Notes: generated by a model from the sequence alone, not told the origin. A stretch of DNA of 64,000 nt from Alcanivorax sp. REN37 (GCF_041102775.1 NZ_JBGCUO010000001.1:1240001-1304000), one strand, 5' to 3'; counted from the stretch's first letter, positions 48,438 through 58,167 are shown. A program made the numbers and translations.

Positions 48438-49331
48438 GTGAGCGCTGCAGTCAAGAAAGCCATCATTCCCGTTGCAGGCTTGGGCACCCGCATGCTGCCG
48501 GCTTCCAAGTCGATGCCCAAGGAACTGCTGCCGGTGTTCGATCGCCCCGCGATCCAGTATGTGGTGGATGAGGCTGTCGCTGCCGGTGTGACGGACATCA
48601 TGTTGGTGACCCGGGCTGGTGACAGCGCTATTCAGCAGTACTTGTCCATTGACGCAGACTTGGACGCCGCGCTGGAGGCGCGAGGCAAAACGGCATTGGC
48701 TGCACAAGTGCGCGATCTGGTGTCGCCGGGGGTTACTATCCAGAGCGTGCCTCAGCCCCAGCCATTGGGTTTGGGCCATGCAGTGCGGCAGGCCGCCGAA
48801 TGGGTAGGGGAAGCACCCTTTGTGGTGATGTTGCCCGATGTTCTGGTTGATCAAGCTGACGGCGCATCGCCGGATCTGGCATGTATGTTGGCTCGCTTTC
48901 AAGCGACCGGCGCGGCGCAGGTGTTGGTACAGAGTGTGCCTGCGCAACAGGTGGACCGTTACGGCATTGTGTCACTTGCCGGCGCGCTACCAGGTGCTGG
49001 GGAAAGCGCGCAGATGGCCGGTGTAGTCGAGAAGCCCACATCCACCGATGCGCCGTCCAACCTAGCAGTGGTGGGGCGCTACGTGCTGCCAGCGCGTGTG
49101 ATGGCGCTGTTGGCGGCAGTGCGGCCGGATGCCTGTGGTGAAATTCAGCTGACCGACGCAATTGCCGCGTTGATCGCTGAGCAGCCCGTAGAGGCCTATG
49201 TCATGACGGGGCTGGCATTTGATTGCGGGAGCAAAACCGGTTACTTGCAGGCGTTCCTGCATTATGCCCTTCGTCACCCAGAGCTGGCCGCTGAAGCGCG
49301 CGCCATCGTAGCGTCCGCTTGTGACTACTGA
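48438..49331 (+). CDS. galU: UTP--glucose-1-phosphate uridylyltransferase
   Basis: GalU makes UDP-glucose. The 297-residue product has KAIIPVAGLGTRMLPASKSMPKELLPV with the nucleotide-binding GxGTR, PLGLGHAVRQA, FVVMLPDVLVD, the VVEKP segment and DCGSKTGYLQAF at the C-terminus. GTG 48438 follows CGAGGAA. It works with the mutase upstream and pgi downstream. Confidence 0.93.
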   Translation: MSAAVKKAIIPVAGLGTRMLPASKSMPKELLPVFDRPAIQYVVDEAVAAGVTDIMLVTRAGDSAIQQYLSIDADLDAALEARGKTALAAQVRDLVSPGVTIQSVPQPQPLGLGHAVRQAAEWVGEAPFVVMLPDVLVDQADGASPDLACMLARFQATGAAQVLVQSVPAQQVDRYGIVSLAGALPGAGESAQMAGVVEKPTSTDAPSNLAVVGRYVLPARVMALLAAVRPDACGEIQLTDAIAALIAEQPVEAYVMTGLAFDCGSKTGYLQAFLHYALRHPELAAEARAIVASACDY

Positions 49332-49695
49332 GATCTTATTGCCATAGTTGCTGGTCCTTGCCCACGGCTCGTCGAGCGTGCGGTCCCTTCCTGTACACCT
49401 ATCCCGATTGCTGACGACTCAAGCGGCTCTGGCTGATGCCGTGTGGGCAACTGCTTTGTTTCGCGAACCGGTCTAGCATGCTCCTCCGCAGCGCCGGATG
49501 CCCACCGGCCGGTCGGCGCAGCTAAGCAGCATAGTTTGAGTTCAGCAAGCGCCCGGCTCCCTAGCCCTGTGCCTGTTGTGGCCGTAGGGCGACCGCTACG
49601 ACCGGTGGGCCTCCAGTGCAGTCGCCACAATAATGATGTGAGGTCAGCGCCACCGCTGTGACACGATTTTGAGCACCAGCAAAAATGGAACACGC
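49332..49695. other. Intergenic region before pgi
   Basis: About 360 bp with no recognised gene. Short open frames on both strands lack conserved features. I see no clear terminator. Confidence 0.4.
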
Positions 49696-51345
49696 ATGAT
49701 GGCACCAGCACGCGACGCTCTGCGGCAGCGGGCACTGCACTTCGCGACAACGCCGTTGCAGGCTCTGTTTGCGCGCGAACCGAGGCGCGCTGAGCAACTG
49801 CGATTTCAACTCGATGGCTTGACCCTGGACTTGTCCAAGCAACGCTTGGACGTGGGTGTATTGACCGAGCTAGTCGCGCTAGCCGGTGAGCGGGAATTGA
49901 CGCGCTGGGTAGAAAAGCTGTTCGCTGGTGACCCCGTGAATGTGTCCGAAGGGCGTGCCGCCAAGCACTGGCAGCTGCGCGATCTGGCGGCACGCGCGCC
50001 GGACGTCGCCGAGCAGCTGCAGCGAATGGAAACCATAGTTGAGCAATTTTTCCAGCGCCAATGGTGCGGTGTGCGCGGCGACGCTGTGGAGCATGTGATC
50101 AACTTGGGGGTGGGCGGCTCTGATCTCGGACCGGTGATGGCGCACCATGCGCTGCGGGACCTGCCTGGTGTGCGCAGCGGTGGCGTCAGCGTCCACTTCG
50201 TGTCCAGCATGGATGGCAGTCAACTGGCCCCGTTGCTAGCCCAATTGGATCCCGCCCGCACCGTCTTTGTAATTTCGTCCAAGTCTTTTATCACGGTGGA
50301 TACCTTGTCCAATGCACGTACTGCGTTGGCATGGTTGCAGCAGGGCTTGCCCGGTTGGAGCGAGGGGGAAATCAAGCAGCGCCATGTCTTCGGCGTGTCC
50401 GCCGCGCCAGAGCGAATGGATGCATGGGGCATTCCTGCGGCTAACCAACTGCTGTTTTGGGATTGGGTTGGCGGCCGTTACTCAGTCTGGTCCACCATCG
50501 GATTGCCGATCGCGTTGTCGGTCGGCATGCAAGCGTTCCGTGATTTCTTGGCCGGTGGCCACGCCATGGATCAGCACTTTCGCGGCACGCCACTGATGGC
50601 CAATTTGCCGGTATTGTTGGCCTTGACCAGCATTTGGAACATCAATTATCTCGACATCCACACCCGTGCCATCCTGCCCTATGAGGGGCGCTTGAAGTTC
50701 TGGCCCTCCTATCTGGAGCAGTTGGAAATGGAGTCCAACGGCAAGTCGGTGACCCGCGATGGTCAGGGGGTGGCGGATCATACCTGCCCGATTATCTGGG
50801 GTGAGGTGGGTCCCAATGCTCAGCACGCGTTCTACCAGCTGCTGCACCAAGGCACCCACACCGTGGCCTGCGAATATCTGCTGTGCGCCACTCCATCGGG
50901 CGCGTCCCCGGAGCTGCAGGCGCAACACGACCTGACGTTGGCCAATGCACTGGCGCAGATGCAGTTGATGGCATTCGGTGATGGCATTCTCGACGATGCC
51001 GACCAGCTGCCGCCCCACAGCCGTTACCGAGGCGGACAACCCTGCACCACCTTGCTGCTCGACGCCCTGACGCCCTACAGCTTGGGTCTGTTGGTGGCGC
51101 TCTACGAACACAAGGTGTTTGTAGAGGCGGTGATGTGGGGTATCAACCCGTTCGATCAATGGGGTGTTGAGATGGGCAAGCAGCTGGCTACGCGCCTGCT
51201 GCCGGCGGTGCAAGGCGCCGCGATGCCTGCCGACTTGGACGGTTCCACCCGGGCGCTGTTGGAGCAGATTCGTAGCCTGCGGGAGGTGTCTGCCGCCGCT
51301 GACTTAGACAAGGGCCGTTGCCGTAGGGCCAGTGGCCCTCGGTGA
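49696..51345 (+). CDS. pgi: Glucose-6-phosphate isomerase
   Basis: Pgi interconverts glucose-6-P and fructose-6-P. The 549-residue product matches the usual length. Signature regions are INLGVGGSDLGPVMAHHAL, FVSSMDGSQLAPLLAQLD, VISKSFITVDTLSNARTAL-like phosphate site, the GGRYSVWSTIGLPIALSVG motif, the catalytic Glu-containing MESNGKSV, the catalytic His in YQLLHQGTH and the C-terminal WGVEMGKQLA. ATG 49696 fits the family N-terminus; a TTG at 49669 would add nine residues. Confidence 0.95.
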   Translation: MMAPARDALRQRALHFATTPLQALFAREPRRAEQLRFQLDGLTLDLSKQRLDVGVLTELVALAGERELTRWVEKLFAGDPVNVSEGRAAKHWQLRDLAARAPDVAEQLQRMETIVEQFFQRQWCGVRGDAVEHVINLGVGGSDLGPVMAHHALRDLPGVRSGGVSVHFVSSMDGSQLAPLLAQLDPARTVFVISSKSFITVDTLSNARTALAWLQQGLPGWSEGEIKQRHVFGVSAAPERMDAWGIPAANQLLFWDWVGGRYSVWSTIGLPIALSVGMQAFRDFLAGGHAMDQHFRGTPLMANLPVLLALTSIWNINYLDIHTRAILPYEGRLKFWPSYLEQLEMESNGKSVTRDGQGVADHTCPIIWGEVGPNAQHAFYQLLHQGTHTVACEYLLCATPSGASPELQAQHDLTLANALAQMQLMAFGDGILDDADQLPPHSRYRGGQPCTTLLLDALTPYSLGLLVALYEHKVFVEAVMWGINPFDQWGVEMGKQLATRLLPAVQGAAMPADLDGSTRALLEQIRSLREVSAAADLDKGRCRRASGPR

Positions 51346-51692
51346 TGTGCATTATGGGTTAAGGAATCCTGGCTCTATGAACACGCCTGATGAAAAGCAA
51401 GAGGCCGCTTAAATTCCTGCCAACTCAGGGGCAGTTCACATTCTTAATATTGTGTCTGCCTCATCGCGCGTTGATGCCCTAATAATATGCGCTTCATCTC
51501 TTCAACTCCCTCACCCACCGTCTGTCAGCTCAAAGTGCAGTGCGATCTAAACTGTCGCGCTCTCGCGCTAGGGTCGCTTTTTCCCCCAAAAAGCAGCGCC
51601 GCCATCTCCTGATTGTTAGGTCACGGCTCACAAAGAGGAATGCAGAGCGCGGCGGGGCCAGACGATCGCACTGATTATGGCTCGAGACTGTC
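51346..51692. other. Leader of the six-gene operon
   Basis: About 345 bp. It contains a perfect inverted repeat GCTTTTT-CCCCC-AAAAAGC at 51576-51594 and AT-rich DNA near 51440-51490, but no promoter I can place with confidence. No open frame looks coding. Confidence 0.45.
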
Positions 51693-52904
51693 ATGAGTGA
51701 CCCGTTGAAAACGTTCAGAAACTTTTATGGTAAGGCCGCCCCGCTGGCAATTGCTGTCCTAATGATCGCATTGGCAATAGTGCCTGACACTGTGTTAGCG
51801 GGCGGTGAGAAGAAAACGGTTTACTTTGCTGGACTTGCTCTGTCAGGTACCGCCGCTGAAAGCGCTGCCTCATTCCCTCATACCTTGGCTCTAATGCAGG
51901 AGCGGTCGGAGGAAGGCGGGGCTAATCTACAACAGGAGCTATGGGACGCTATTTCCAGTGCTCCGCTTGCACACCTCCACTTAGAGACAAACCTGGCCGA
52001 GCATTCAGACATTGAAGGCGCGGTGGCACTGGCAATGCTTGTTGACTGGGAAAATGTATCCCGAGAAAAGCTTGGTGATACTACAAAAATGGTCGCTGAT
52101 CTCCATGCGCAGGCCTTGCTATTCGACTACTCAAGCAAAAGGGTTCTGGCCGCGTACCCGGTGGATCGACAGTTGATTCATGTGGTGCAGGGGGACCCAG
52201 ATGCAGGCACCGAGGCGAGCCTCATTCGCGCCCTTTATTTCAATGAGTCGGACAACATCTTCCATCAATTTGCTAGGCGTTTGCAGGACCTAGAGGTGCG
52301 AGCCAGCTATGGGAACGCTATTCGCGTGATGTCTGTGGCGCTGGAGGACCAAGCGCTGGAGATGCTGAGGGCGCATGGCCAGGACCCGGACGTGTTTCAG
52401 GGCTGGGTAGCCGACCAGTTCGGAAAACGATTTTCTGATCGATTACAAGTGCCCTTCATTCCCTATGCGAAAGGTGTGGCTATTGGCGCCAGCATGGCCG
52501 CTCGTTTTGCCAACGGCGACGTGTATCAGCTTGAGCTGCCTGAGCCAGACTACCGAGTGCACTTTGTTGTGCGTGGCTTTAAGAAGGTGTTGCTCGACAG
52601 TAATTCTGCGGAGGCGGCTTGGGCATATGGCACATATCTGAATGTGCGTATCGCAAACTACGATGACAGCCGCGTTTATCTGGATGCCCCGTTCAAATTC
52701 GGAGCGGTGAAGAAAGTGCCCTCTTCGGCACAACAGTTGGACGACTGGACCGCGTTCCGTGAATCTATTTTTTCGCTTCTAGACCAAATTTGCGTCCAGG
52801 TCACCCAGCAGGATCGACGCTGGCTAAATAAATGGTCAGATGGCCGTGAGGTGCAGAAACAACTGCGGGAGCTAAACCGTCAGGTAATCGAGAGATCTCG
52901 ATGA
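51693..52904 (+). CDS. Exported protein of unknown function, gene 1 of envelope operon
   Basis: The 403-residue product begins with a signal peptide (LAIAVLMIALAIVPDTVLAGG, cleavage likely after VLA). The mature part has no recognised domain. It contains an alternating acidic/hydrophobic segment (ALAMLVDWENVSREKLGD, FDYSSKRVLAAYPVDRQLI) and a C-terminal RRWLNKWSDGREVQKQLREL. The FDYSSKRVLAAYP pattern suggests beta strands as in CsgG-like proteins, but this is only a hint. It starts the operon after a 345-bp leader and stops 10 bp before gene 2. Function unknown. Confidence 0.65.
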   Translation: MSDPLKTFRNFYGKAAPLAIAVLMIALAIVPDTVLAGGEKKTVYFAGLALSGTAAESAASFPHTLALMQERSEEGGANLQQELWDAISSAPLAHLHLETNLAEHSDIEGAVALAMLVDWENVSREKLGDTTKMVADLHAQALLFDYSSKRVLAAYPVDRQLIHVVQGDPDAGTEASLIRALYFNESDNIFHQFARRLQDLEVRASYGNAIRVMSVALEDQALEMLRAHGQDPDVFQGWVADQFGKRFSDRLQVPFIPYAKGVAIGASMAARFANGDVYQLELPEPDYRVHFVVRGFKKVLLDSNSAEAAWAYGTYLNVRIANYDDSRVYLDAPFKFGAVKKVPSSAQQLDDWTAFRESIFSLLDQICVQVTQQDRRWLNKWSDGREVQKQLRELNRQVIERSR

Positions 52905-52914
52905 TGAAGGTGGG

Positions 52915-54036
52915 ATGAAAATAGCAATGGCGAAGAGCGTGAGTATCTGGGAGCGGTTGATCATCGGTGTGGTGCTATCGCTACTAATGTCCACAGCGGC
53001 GGCCCTGGATTACAGAGGAAAAGCATCTGTGCCTTACCGTCAAGGTGTTTTCAGTTCCGGCCCTAAACCGGAGCTAAGGCAGGAGGCCATTGTCGCGGCG
53101 CGGTTGAGCGCCTGGAGTCATTACACTTCGACTTTCTCACCTTCTCGCATGGCGGCTTACCGCGGGATTGAGCAAGACATCGTCGGCAACCTCGATCAGT
53201 ACGTTACAGACACAACGGTGCTCGAGGATGCCGTAGATCGCGATGCGCGTCTTTACACCGTGTCAGTTCGAATTCGCGTTAACGAGGCCGCGCTGAACGC
53301 GCGATTGAACGCCGACGGGGCCGGCACCTCTGATATGGCGCTGATCCAAGGCGAGCTGTTTAGCTTTGTCTTTGTAGCTAGGGAAGCAGAGACGGTTAAG
53401 TCGTTCGAAGAAAGACGCACCCAAATTCGCAGCTCCGATACGGCTCTAGATGCCAGCCGTAGCGGCTACGCTGCTGGCGGACAGGCAAGGCTGCAGGAGC
53501 AATCTGCGGAGATCGAGAAGCACACGACCGGGGGCAGCTCTCAGCGTCGGGCAAATGAGACTAGTTTTCGTATTCGTTCAAGCGCTGACGTCGATGCCGC
53601 AATGACAGAGACCTTGAGTGGATATGGCTTTGATGTGGTGCTCTACGGTGACGTGCTGGCTTCTTGCGGCGGCAGTGACATGGCCACCATCAACAATGAG
53701 TTTCAGCTGTCGAATGAAATGTCTGTAAGTACCCGCAGAGATGCGATCCAGGCCGCGCGTGCTTGCGATGTTAATTATTTTGCTGTGGGAACGATGGACG
53801 TGGGCATGCATGACGTCGATCCAGTAACCGGGCATCAACGGGTTACCGTATCGGTACGGGGGCAGGTTTGGGATATCTCTGGGCGCCTGCCTCGCAACGT
53901 GGCGTCAGTGGGCCCAGTGCAGTACAGCGGGCTGGGTCCCGAGCCGGAAGTCGCCATGCGTAACGGGTTGAAATTAGCGTCCGAGCAAGCGGCTCGAACA
54001 TTGGTCGATCAACTTAACGCTAGAAAGTTGCGTTAA
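52915..54036 (+). CDS. Exported FlgT/LPP20-like protein, gene 2 of envelope operon
   Basis: The 373-residue product has a signal peptide (LIIGVVLSLLMSTAAA). The N-terminal mature region, from ELRQEAIVAARLSAWSHYTS to YTVSVRIRVNEAALN, has the alternating helix and beta-strand pattern of the FlgT N-terminal/LPP20 type, in which many Ala and an A-R-x-x-A-W segment lead into a strand-rich end. The C-terminal half (GFDVVLYGDVLASCGGSDMA, CDVNYFAVGTMDVG, EVAMRNGLKLASEQAARTLV) recalls the middle domain of such proteins. Similarity is by eye and unproved. GAAGGTGGG precedes ATG 52915. Confidence 0.6.
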   Translation: MKIAMAKSVSIWERLIIGVVLSLLMSTAAALDYRGKASVPYRQGVFSSGPKPELRQEAIVAARLSAWSHYTSTFSPSRMAAYRGIEQDIVGNLDQYVTDTTVLEDAVDRDARLYTVSVRIRVNEAALNARLNADGAGTSDMALIQGELFSFVFVAREAETVKSFEERRTQIRSSDTALDASRSGYAAGGQARLQEQSAEIEKHTTGGSSQRRANETSFRIRSSADVDAAMTETLSGYGFDVVLYGDVLASCGGSDMATINNEFQLSNEMSVSTRRDAIQAARACDVNYFAVGTMDVGMHDVDPVTGHQRVTVSVRGQVWDISGRLPRNVASVGPVQYSGLGPEPEVAMRNGLKLASEQAARTLVDQLNARKLR

Positions 54037-54076
54037 GGGAAGTACGTTTCTTTTTAAAAACTGGGAGAGCACGTCA

Positions 54077-54778
54077 ATGCAGAAAAATAAGGGAATGATG
54101 AAGCTGGGCTTGGCCCTGGTGATGGGAAGCATGATGTGGGCACCAGTGAGTTCCCAAGCGGCCTTCGGTGGTTTGACGCGGGGTGGTCAATCGGAATCGG
54201 GCACAGCGGTCGACGTCGATACCCTGGTCGACGAGCAAAAAGTGCTAATGGGTAAGTTGCATTCTGCCATGAGCGAGATCCTCCAGGCTCAGTCGCTGAC
54301 TCTTGAAGCGCAGGGATTCCGCGAGCAGGCTGCGGCCACTAAGGCAGTCGCCGGTAATTATGCAAGTGGGAACGTCTCAGGAGCGGACGCGGTCAAGCGC
54401 GATATTCAAATGACCCGTGAGAATCAGGAGCTGATCGAAAAAGGGGTGAGCGAGAGTGAAGCGCTTTCGTCCGAAGGACTGAAAACCCTAACCAGCGCAT
54501 TACCGCACTACGTGGAGGGAACCCGTCAAAGTGGTCAGTTAGGGGAGGCGTTCCAAGCTTGGACGGCATCATCACAAAGTGCTGTGTCCGGCTCACTGCG
54601 CTCCAATCCGATGAAGGCGCGCAAATTAAAAGGCGCTTTGAGCGAAGCCACAGCAGTGCTTTCCTCCTTGCCTGATCTGATTAGCGCTTGGTCAGGTACG
54701 ACCCGCTCCTTCATTGGTTATGGTCGTAGCAATAACGTGGATGTGAGCGACGTCGAAGCCCGCTTGGGAGATCTCTGA
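54077..54778 (+). CDS. Small exported protein of unknown function, gene 3 of envelope operon
   Basis: The 233-residue product has a signal peptide (KLGLALVMGSMMWAPVSSQA, cleavage after SQA). The rest is mostly helical, rich in Ala, Ser and charged residues (LHSAMSEILQAQSLTLEAQG, QELIEKGVSESEALSSEG), with few aromatics. No named family is recognised. Its stop is one base before gene 4. A periplasmic helical accessory or structural subunit is possible. Confidence 0.65.
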   Translation: MQKNKGMMKLGLALVMGSMMWAPVSSQAAFGGLTRGGQSESGTAVDVDTLVDEQKVLMGKLHSAMSEILQAQSLTLEAQGFREQAAATKAVAGNYASGNVSGADAVKRDIQMTRENQELIEKGVSESEALSSEGLKTLTSALPHYVEGTRQSGQLGEAFQAWTASSQSAVSGSLRSNPMKARKLKGALSEATAVLSSLPDLISAWSGTTRSFIGYGRSNNVDVSDVEARLGDL

Positions 54779-54779
54779 C

Positions 54780-56060
54780 ATGAGCGGGGGGCCGGGGAGG
54801 ATGGGCAGCAAGACGCCTTTTATAAGGCTTCTAGTATTAGTTTCACTGCTCGTTGCCGCTCCATTTTCTCTGGCCGCCGGCCTCCATGTAGTAACTGTTG
54901 AAGGAACGGGAGAAGGTCAGAACCTAGCTCAGGCAACCGCCTCAGCTTTGGTGTCGGCGCTGGCTCAAGTCAATGGGGTGCATGTTGAGGCGGTCCAGTT
55001 TATGGCCGAGGTGACGGTAGCACTTGAGACCAGCTCCAGCTCTGATTTCGCCTCTGCGACTGCTAATGCGGAAGCGATATCCCAAGCGACAGGGGGAGCG
55101 GTTAAGGCTTATCGGATTGTGTCCCAAGAGAATATGGGGGGCCATTGGCGAGTGCAGGTGGAGGCACAGGTAGCGGCCTATCAGCGATCGGTCCAGTCCG
55201 ATCGACTGCGGATTGTGGTGCTCCCCTTTAGGCCAGCCCAGAGAGGGGTAGATAAGTCCATCGAAGGGGCCCTCGCCAGCGAGCTAAATACTTATTTGAC
55301 TCAAAGTCGCCGCTTCGCAGTGTTAGATCGCACCTTTGAGAATGAGCGTCAAAGCGAGATGCAGATTGCATCGTCCGCCAGCGCCCCCATTGAAGAAATG
55401 GCCCGTCTAGGGCAACGACTCGGTACAGATCTGATGCTGGTGGGACATATCGACCAAGCTCAGGTGATGACCCAGCGCACAGAGTTAGCGGGGCGCACTT
55501 TAACTAACCAGACCAGCCGTGTTCGGCTGCAGTACCGCATTGTCGAGACGGCTACTGGACAGGTGAAGCTGGCTGAGAGCCTGACTCGCTCTCAAGAGGG
55601 GGCTGATCTGCAGAGGCTGGTCCAGCGTATTGCAGAAGATATGGCCCGCGACATTGTAGATGCCATTTTCCCGATCACTGTCGAAAGCATCTCCGGTGAA
55701 TCTTTGTTCCTCGGACAGGGCGGGAGATTGCTGAAAGCTGGGCAAGTCTACCGACTGATTCAGCGCGGAGAAGTGATCCACGATTCTTACACCGGAGAAA
55801 GCCTCGGGCATCAGGAGCTAAATGTAGGCCGGGTCCGTATTACCGATGTCCAGAGCAAACTGGCGCAAGCGCAGGTTCTGGAGCTGAGTGGGGATTTGCG
55901 CGATCTGTTTGGGCCTGGGCGACTGATCTTACGTGGACCATTGGCGGAGCCGCCCGCATCACCTACACGAGAAAGCAACAACCGTCCGCCACCCAGCGCT
56001 GCTACGCCTGCTTCTAGCGGTATTAGCACCATGCAGAAGACCCTCGAGTCGGATTGGTGA
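54780..56060 (+). CDS. Exported CsgG/LpoB-like protein with FlgT-like N-terminus, gene 4 of envelope operon
   Basis: The 426-residue product has a signal peptide (LLVLVSLLVAAPFSLAA). The first mature domain (HVVTVEGTGEGQNLAQATAS to HWRVQVEAQVAAYQ) resembles FlgT-N/LPP20 modules. The second domain is like the CsgG/LpoB/FlgT-M group: LRIVVLPFRPAQRGVDK, SELNTYLTQSRRFAVLDRTF, ARLGQRLGTDLMLVGHI, VRLQYRIVETATGQVKLAES. The C-terminus is a low-complexity Pro/Ser tail. CsgG members form outer-membrane pores or activate envelope enzymes. GGGAGATC precedes ATG 54780. Domain calls are by eye. Confidence 0.7.
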   Translation: MSGGPGRMGSKTPFIRLLVLVSLLVAAPFSLAAGLHVVTVEGTGEGQNLAQATASALVSALAQVNGVHVEAVQFMAEVTVALETSSSSDFASATANAEAISQATGGAVKAYRIVSQENMGGHWRVQVEAQVAAYQRSVQSDRLRIVVLPFRPAQRGVDKSIEGALASELNTYLTQSRRFAVLDRTFENERQSEMQIASSASAPIEEMARLGQRLGTDLMLVGHIDQAQVMTQRTELAGRTLTNQTSRVRLQYRIVETATGQVKLAESLTRSQEGADLQRLVQRIAEDMARDIVDAIFPITVESISGESLFLGQGGRLLKAGQVYRLIQRGEVIHDSYTGESLGHQELNVGRVRITDVQSKLAQAQVLELSGDLRDLFGPGRLILRGPLAEPPASPTRESNNRPPPSAATPASSGISTMQKTLESDW

Positions 56061-56099
56061 GCTTCTGAGACAGAGCAGATTGGGAATATTGCGAGAGTG

Positions 56100-57362
56100 A
56101 TGATGAGAGCAGCATACCTGAGAGTAGGAACTGGACTGGCCCTGGCTTGGTTGTGGAGCACGCCTCTGCATGCGCTATCTCTTGATGACTTCGTTCCGCC
56201 TGCGGCCGGTGGTGAGAGCCGTCCCAGTGGCGCGACGTCCGAGCACCAAGGAATGGTGGTGGCGGAGTCCATGCAAGATGCGCTGGGGTATGCCTATCAA
56301 CAGCTTATGGTTGAAGGAGAAGGTGTACAGGTGGTTCGTACAGCCACGGGACTGGGCGTGCTGTCCGGCGCTAGCGCTAGCTACAGGACCTACGACAACC
56401 TCAACGCCACCTTGATGAGTAAGCGTGCCGCTTATTCTCGTGCATTTATGGCTGCTCAAGGAGGACTGGTTCGACATTCGGAAGGCCTTTCCCAGCAGTG
56501 CGTACAAGCGATGGAAAGCGAGAGCTTGGTGATAGATACGGGTTCCGAGACGCTGGTTAATGACAGTCTCAGTGTGAGTGAGAAATGTAAGGACATTACT
56601 CAGGGCATGCTGTCCGGAGCCGTTGTCTACGCTGTGGATGATCGGCCCGAAGACAAGACCGTCCAAGTCATGCTGGCTAGTAGCACCCGTACTCGGCTAG
56701 CGGTCGATAGAGTGGGCGCTGCGGTAGTGGCGACTGCAGACCCGGATGCAGCGTTCGAGCATGTGGCTCGTGAGATCAGTCTGGGGGTGGTTCCCCCAAT
56801 GGGGGCGCGGCTGATCAGTAATCCTGAGACTGGGGAAAACATTGTCATAGGTTTCGGGAGTGCCATCATTCGTCAGCACACGGACGCTCCGATCCAGCGC
56901 CAGTTCCGCCAGCTGGCTCAACGCCAATCAGCGTCACGTGCTAACCAAGCTCTCGTGAGTTTTTTGACGGGCACGGAGCTGTACTGGAGCGGAAGCTTTG
57001 ATGAGAAGCAGCTTGAGGGCAGCCAGCAATTCACCCAACAGTTAGGCGAGCAGGGCCCCGCTGAGGATGTTGAACGTCTGCAAGACACTCGCCACGGGTT
57101 CTTGAACCAGTTACGGATGACCGCTGAGGGTCGTGCCGCCACCGAGGGCGTGGTGCCACCAGGTGTGCAAGTGAAGAGTTTTCCCAGCGAGGATGGCTAC
57201 TGGATGAACACGGTCGCGGTGTATATGCCGTCGTTGTCGCGTCAGGCCCGCAAGGCTGGGGATGCAACGGCACCTGCCAAGCAGCCGTCTGGAGGTCTGA
57301 ATGAAGCGGCAGATAATCCGCGGGGGCCGAGTGGCCGGGTTATCCTGGATAACGACTTCTAA
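56100..57362 (+). CDS. Exported protein of unknown function, gene 5 of envelope operon
   Basis: The 420-residue product has a signal peptide (VGTGLALAWLWSTPLHA). The mature part has an LPP20/FlgT-like feature (MSKRAAYSRAFMAAQGGLV), a strand-rich stretch ending in MLASSTRTRLAVDRVG and GARLISNPETGENIVIGFG, then FLTGTELYWSGSFDEKQLEG, and the last part a disordered Ser/Pro/Asp tail. I cannot name the family. ATG 56100 is chosen (GTG 56097 and ATG 56103 also possible). The 3' end overlaps gene 6 by 62 bp, so gene 6 is translationally coupled. Confidence 0.6.
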   Translation: MMRAAYLRVGTGLALAWLWSTPLHALSLDDFVPPAAGGESRPSGATSEHQGMVVAESMQDALGYAYQQLMVEGEGVQVVRTATGLGVLSGASASYRTYDNLNATLMSKRAAYSRAFMAAQGGLVRHSEGLSQQCVQAMESESLVIDTGSETLVNDSLSVSEKCKDITQGMLSGAVVYAVDDRPEDKTVQVMLASSTRTRLAVDRVGAAVVATADPDAAFEHVAREISLGVVPPMGARLISNPETGENIVIGFGSAIIRQHTDAPIQRQFRQLAQRQSASRANQALVSFLTGTELYWSGSFDEKQLEGSQQFTQQLGEQGPAEDVERLQDTRHGFLNQLRMTAEGRAATEGVVPPGVQVKSFPSEDGYWMNTVAVYMPSLSRQARKAGDATAPAKQPSGGLNEAADNPRGPSGRVILDNDF

Positions 57363-58167
57363 GTTCACTTCCTTGGCGGTCAGGGCTGCTTTGATACTCG
57401 GGTGCGGAATAGCTGTGGCCGCAGCTGGAGACAGGGTTAGTGGGCCGCGAAGTTGGCTACTCCAGTATGCTGACCGCCCCCTCCCGACATTGGCGTCGCC
57501 TAGTGATCGTGACGATGTGAAAGAATTTAATCGCAGAGCCTATTGGATGGGCGAGAGGCAAGGGTACCGTCGAGCATTAGTAGCATTTCAGGCGGAGGCC
57601 TCAGGGCGCGAGTGGGTGGGGCAGCGCGGTCGCCAGTACTGCCATTCGTTTCTCAGCCGACCGGAACGTGATGCGTGGTTCCAGAGCCTAGTAAGGCTTG
57701 CCGGAGGAAAACAGTCAGTGGCCGCCGTCTGGGCGGAGCGTCATCCCATTCAGGTGCGCATGGGGGGACTGCAAGAGCGTGTGGTCTCTGTCGATGAGGG
57801 CTGGGTAGCCGACTGCAACGTAGCGGTGGTGGCTATTCAAAGTAAAGCTCCAGAATTACCGCCGGCTCCGGAACTATGGCAGCAAGTTTACGATGCGGCC
57901 GTGCTGGCCCGGCGGCAGAGTCACTTGGCCCGTTCTCAGGAGTTGTTGGAAGCTCTCCACGCCACACCGGGGCTACCGGATAGGGCCAATACCACCGCAC
58001 AATTAATTGTCGTCTTGGCGGAGCAGGGAGACTTCGAGCAGGCTCGCTCCAAGGCGCAGAGCGAGCTAGACCTACTAGGAGTTACGGACGCCACGTTGCT
58101 TGAGGACATAGTGCGGTGGCTATCAAGCAGTGCATTGGTCGGAGTAGGCACTGCTGACTTTCAATAA
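57301..58167 (+). CDS. Exported protein of unknown function, gene 6 of envelope operon
   Basis: The 288-residue product has a long n-region and hydrophobic core (FTSLAVRAALILGCGIAVAAAG). The mature part has a Tyr/Arg-rich segment (FNRRAYWMGERQGYRRALVA), two Cys (QYCHSF, VADCNVA), and a C-terminal helical hairpin pattern (ARRQSHLARSQELLEALHAT, AEQGDFEQARSKAQSELDLL) that resembles a TPR-like repeat. A GGAGG site lies just before ATG 57301. It closes the operon, convergent with the PACE gene. Confidence 0.6.
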   Translation: MKRQIIRGGRVAGLSWITTSKFTSLAVRAALILGCGIAVAAAGDRVSGPRSWLLQYADRPLPTLASPSDRDDVKEFNRRAYWMGERQGYRRALVAFQAEASGREWVGQRGRQYCHSFLSRPERDAWFQSLVRLAGGKQSVAAVWAERHPIQVRMGGLQERVVSVDEGWVADCNVAVVAIQSKAPELPPAPELWQQVYDAAVLARRQSHLARSQELLEALHATPGLPDRANTTAQLIVVLAEQGDFEQARSKAQSELDLLGVTDATLLEDIVRWLSSSALVGVGTADFQ

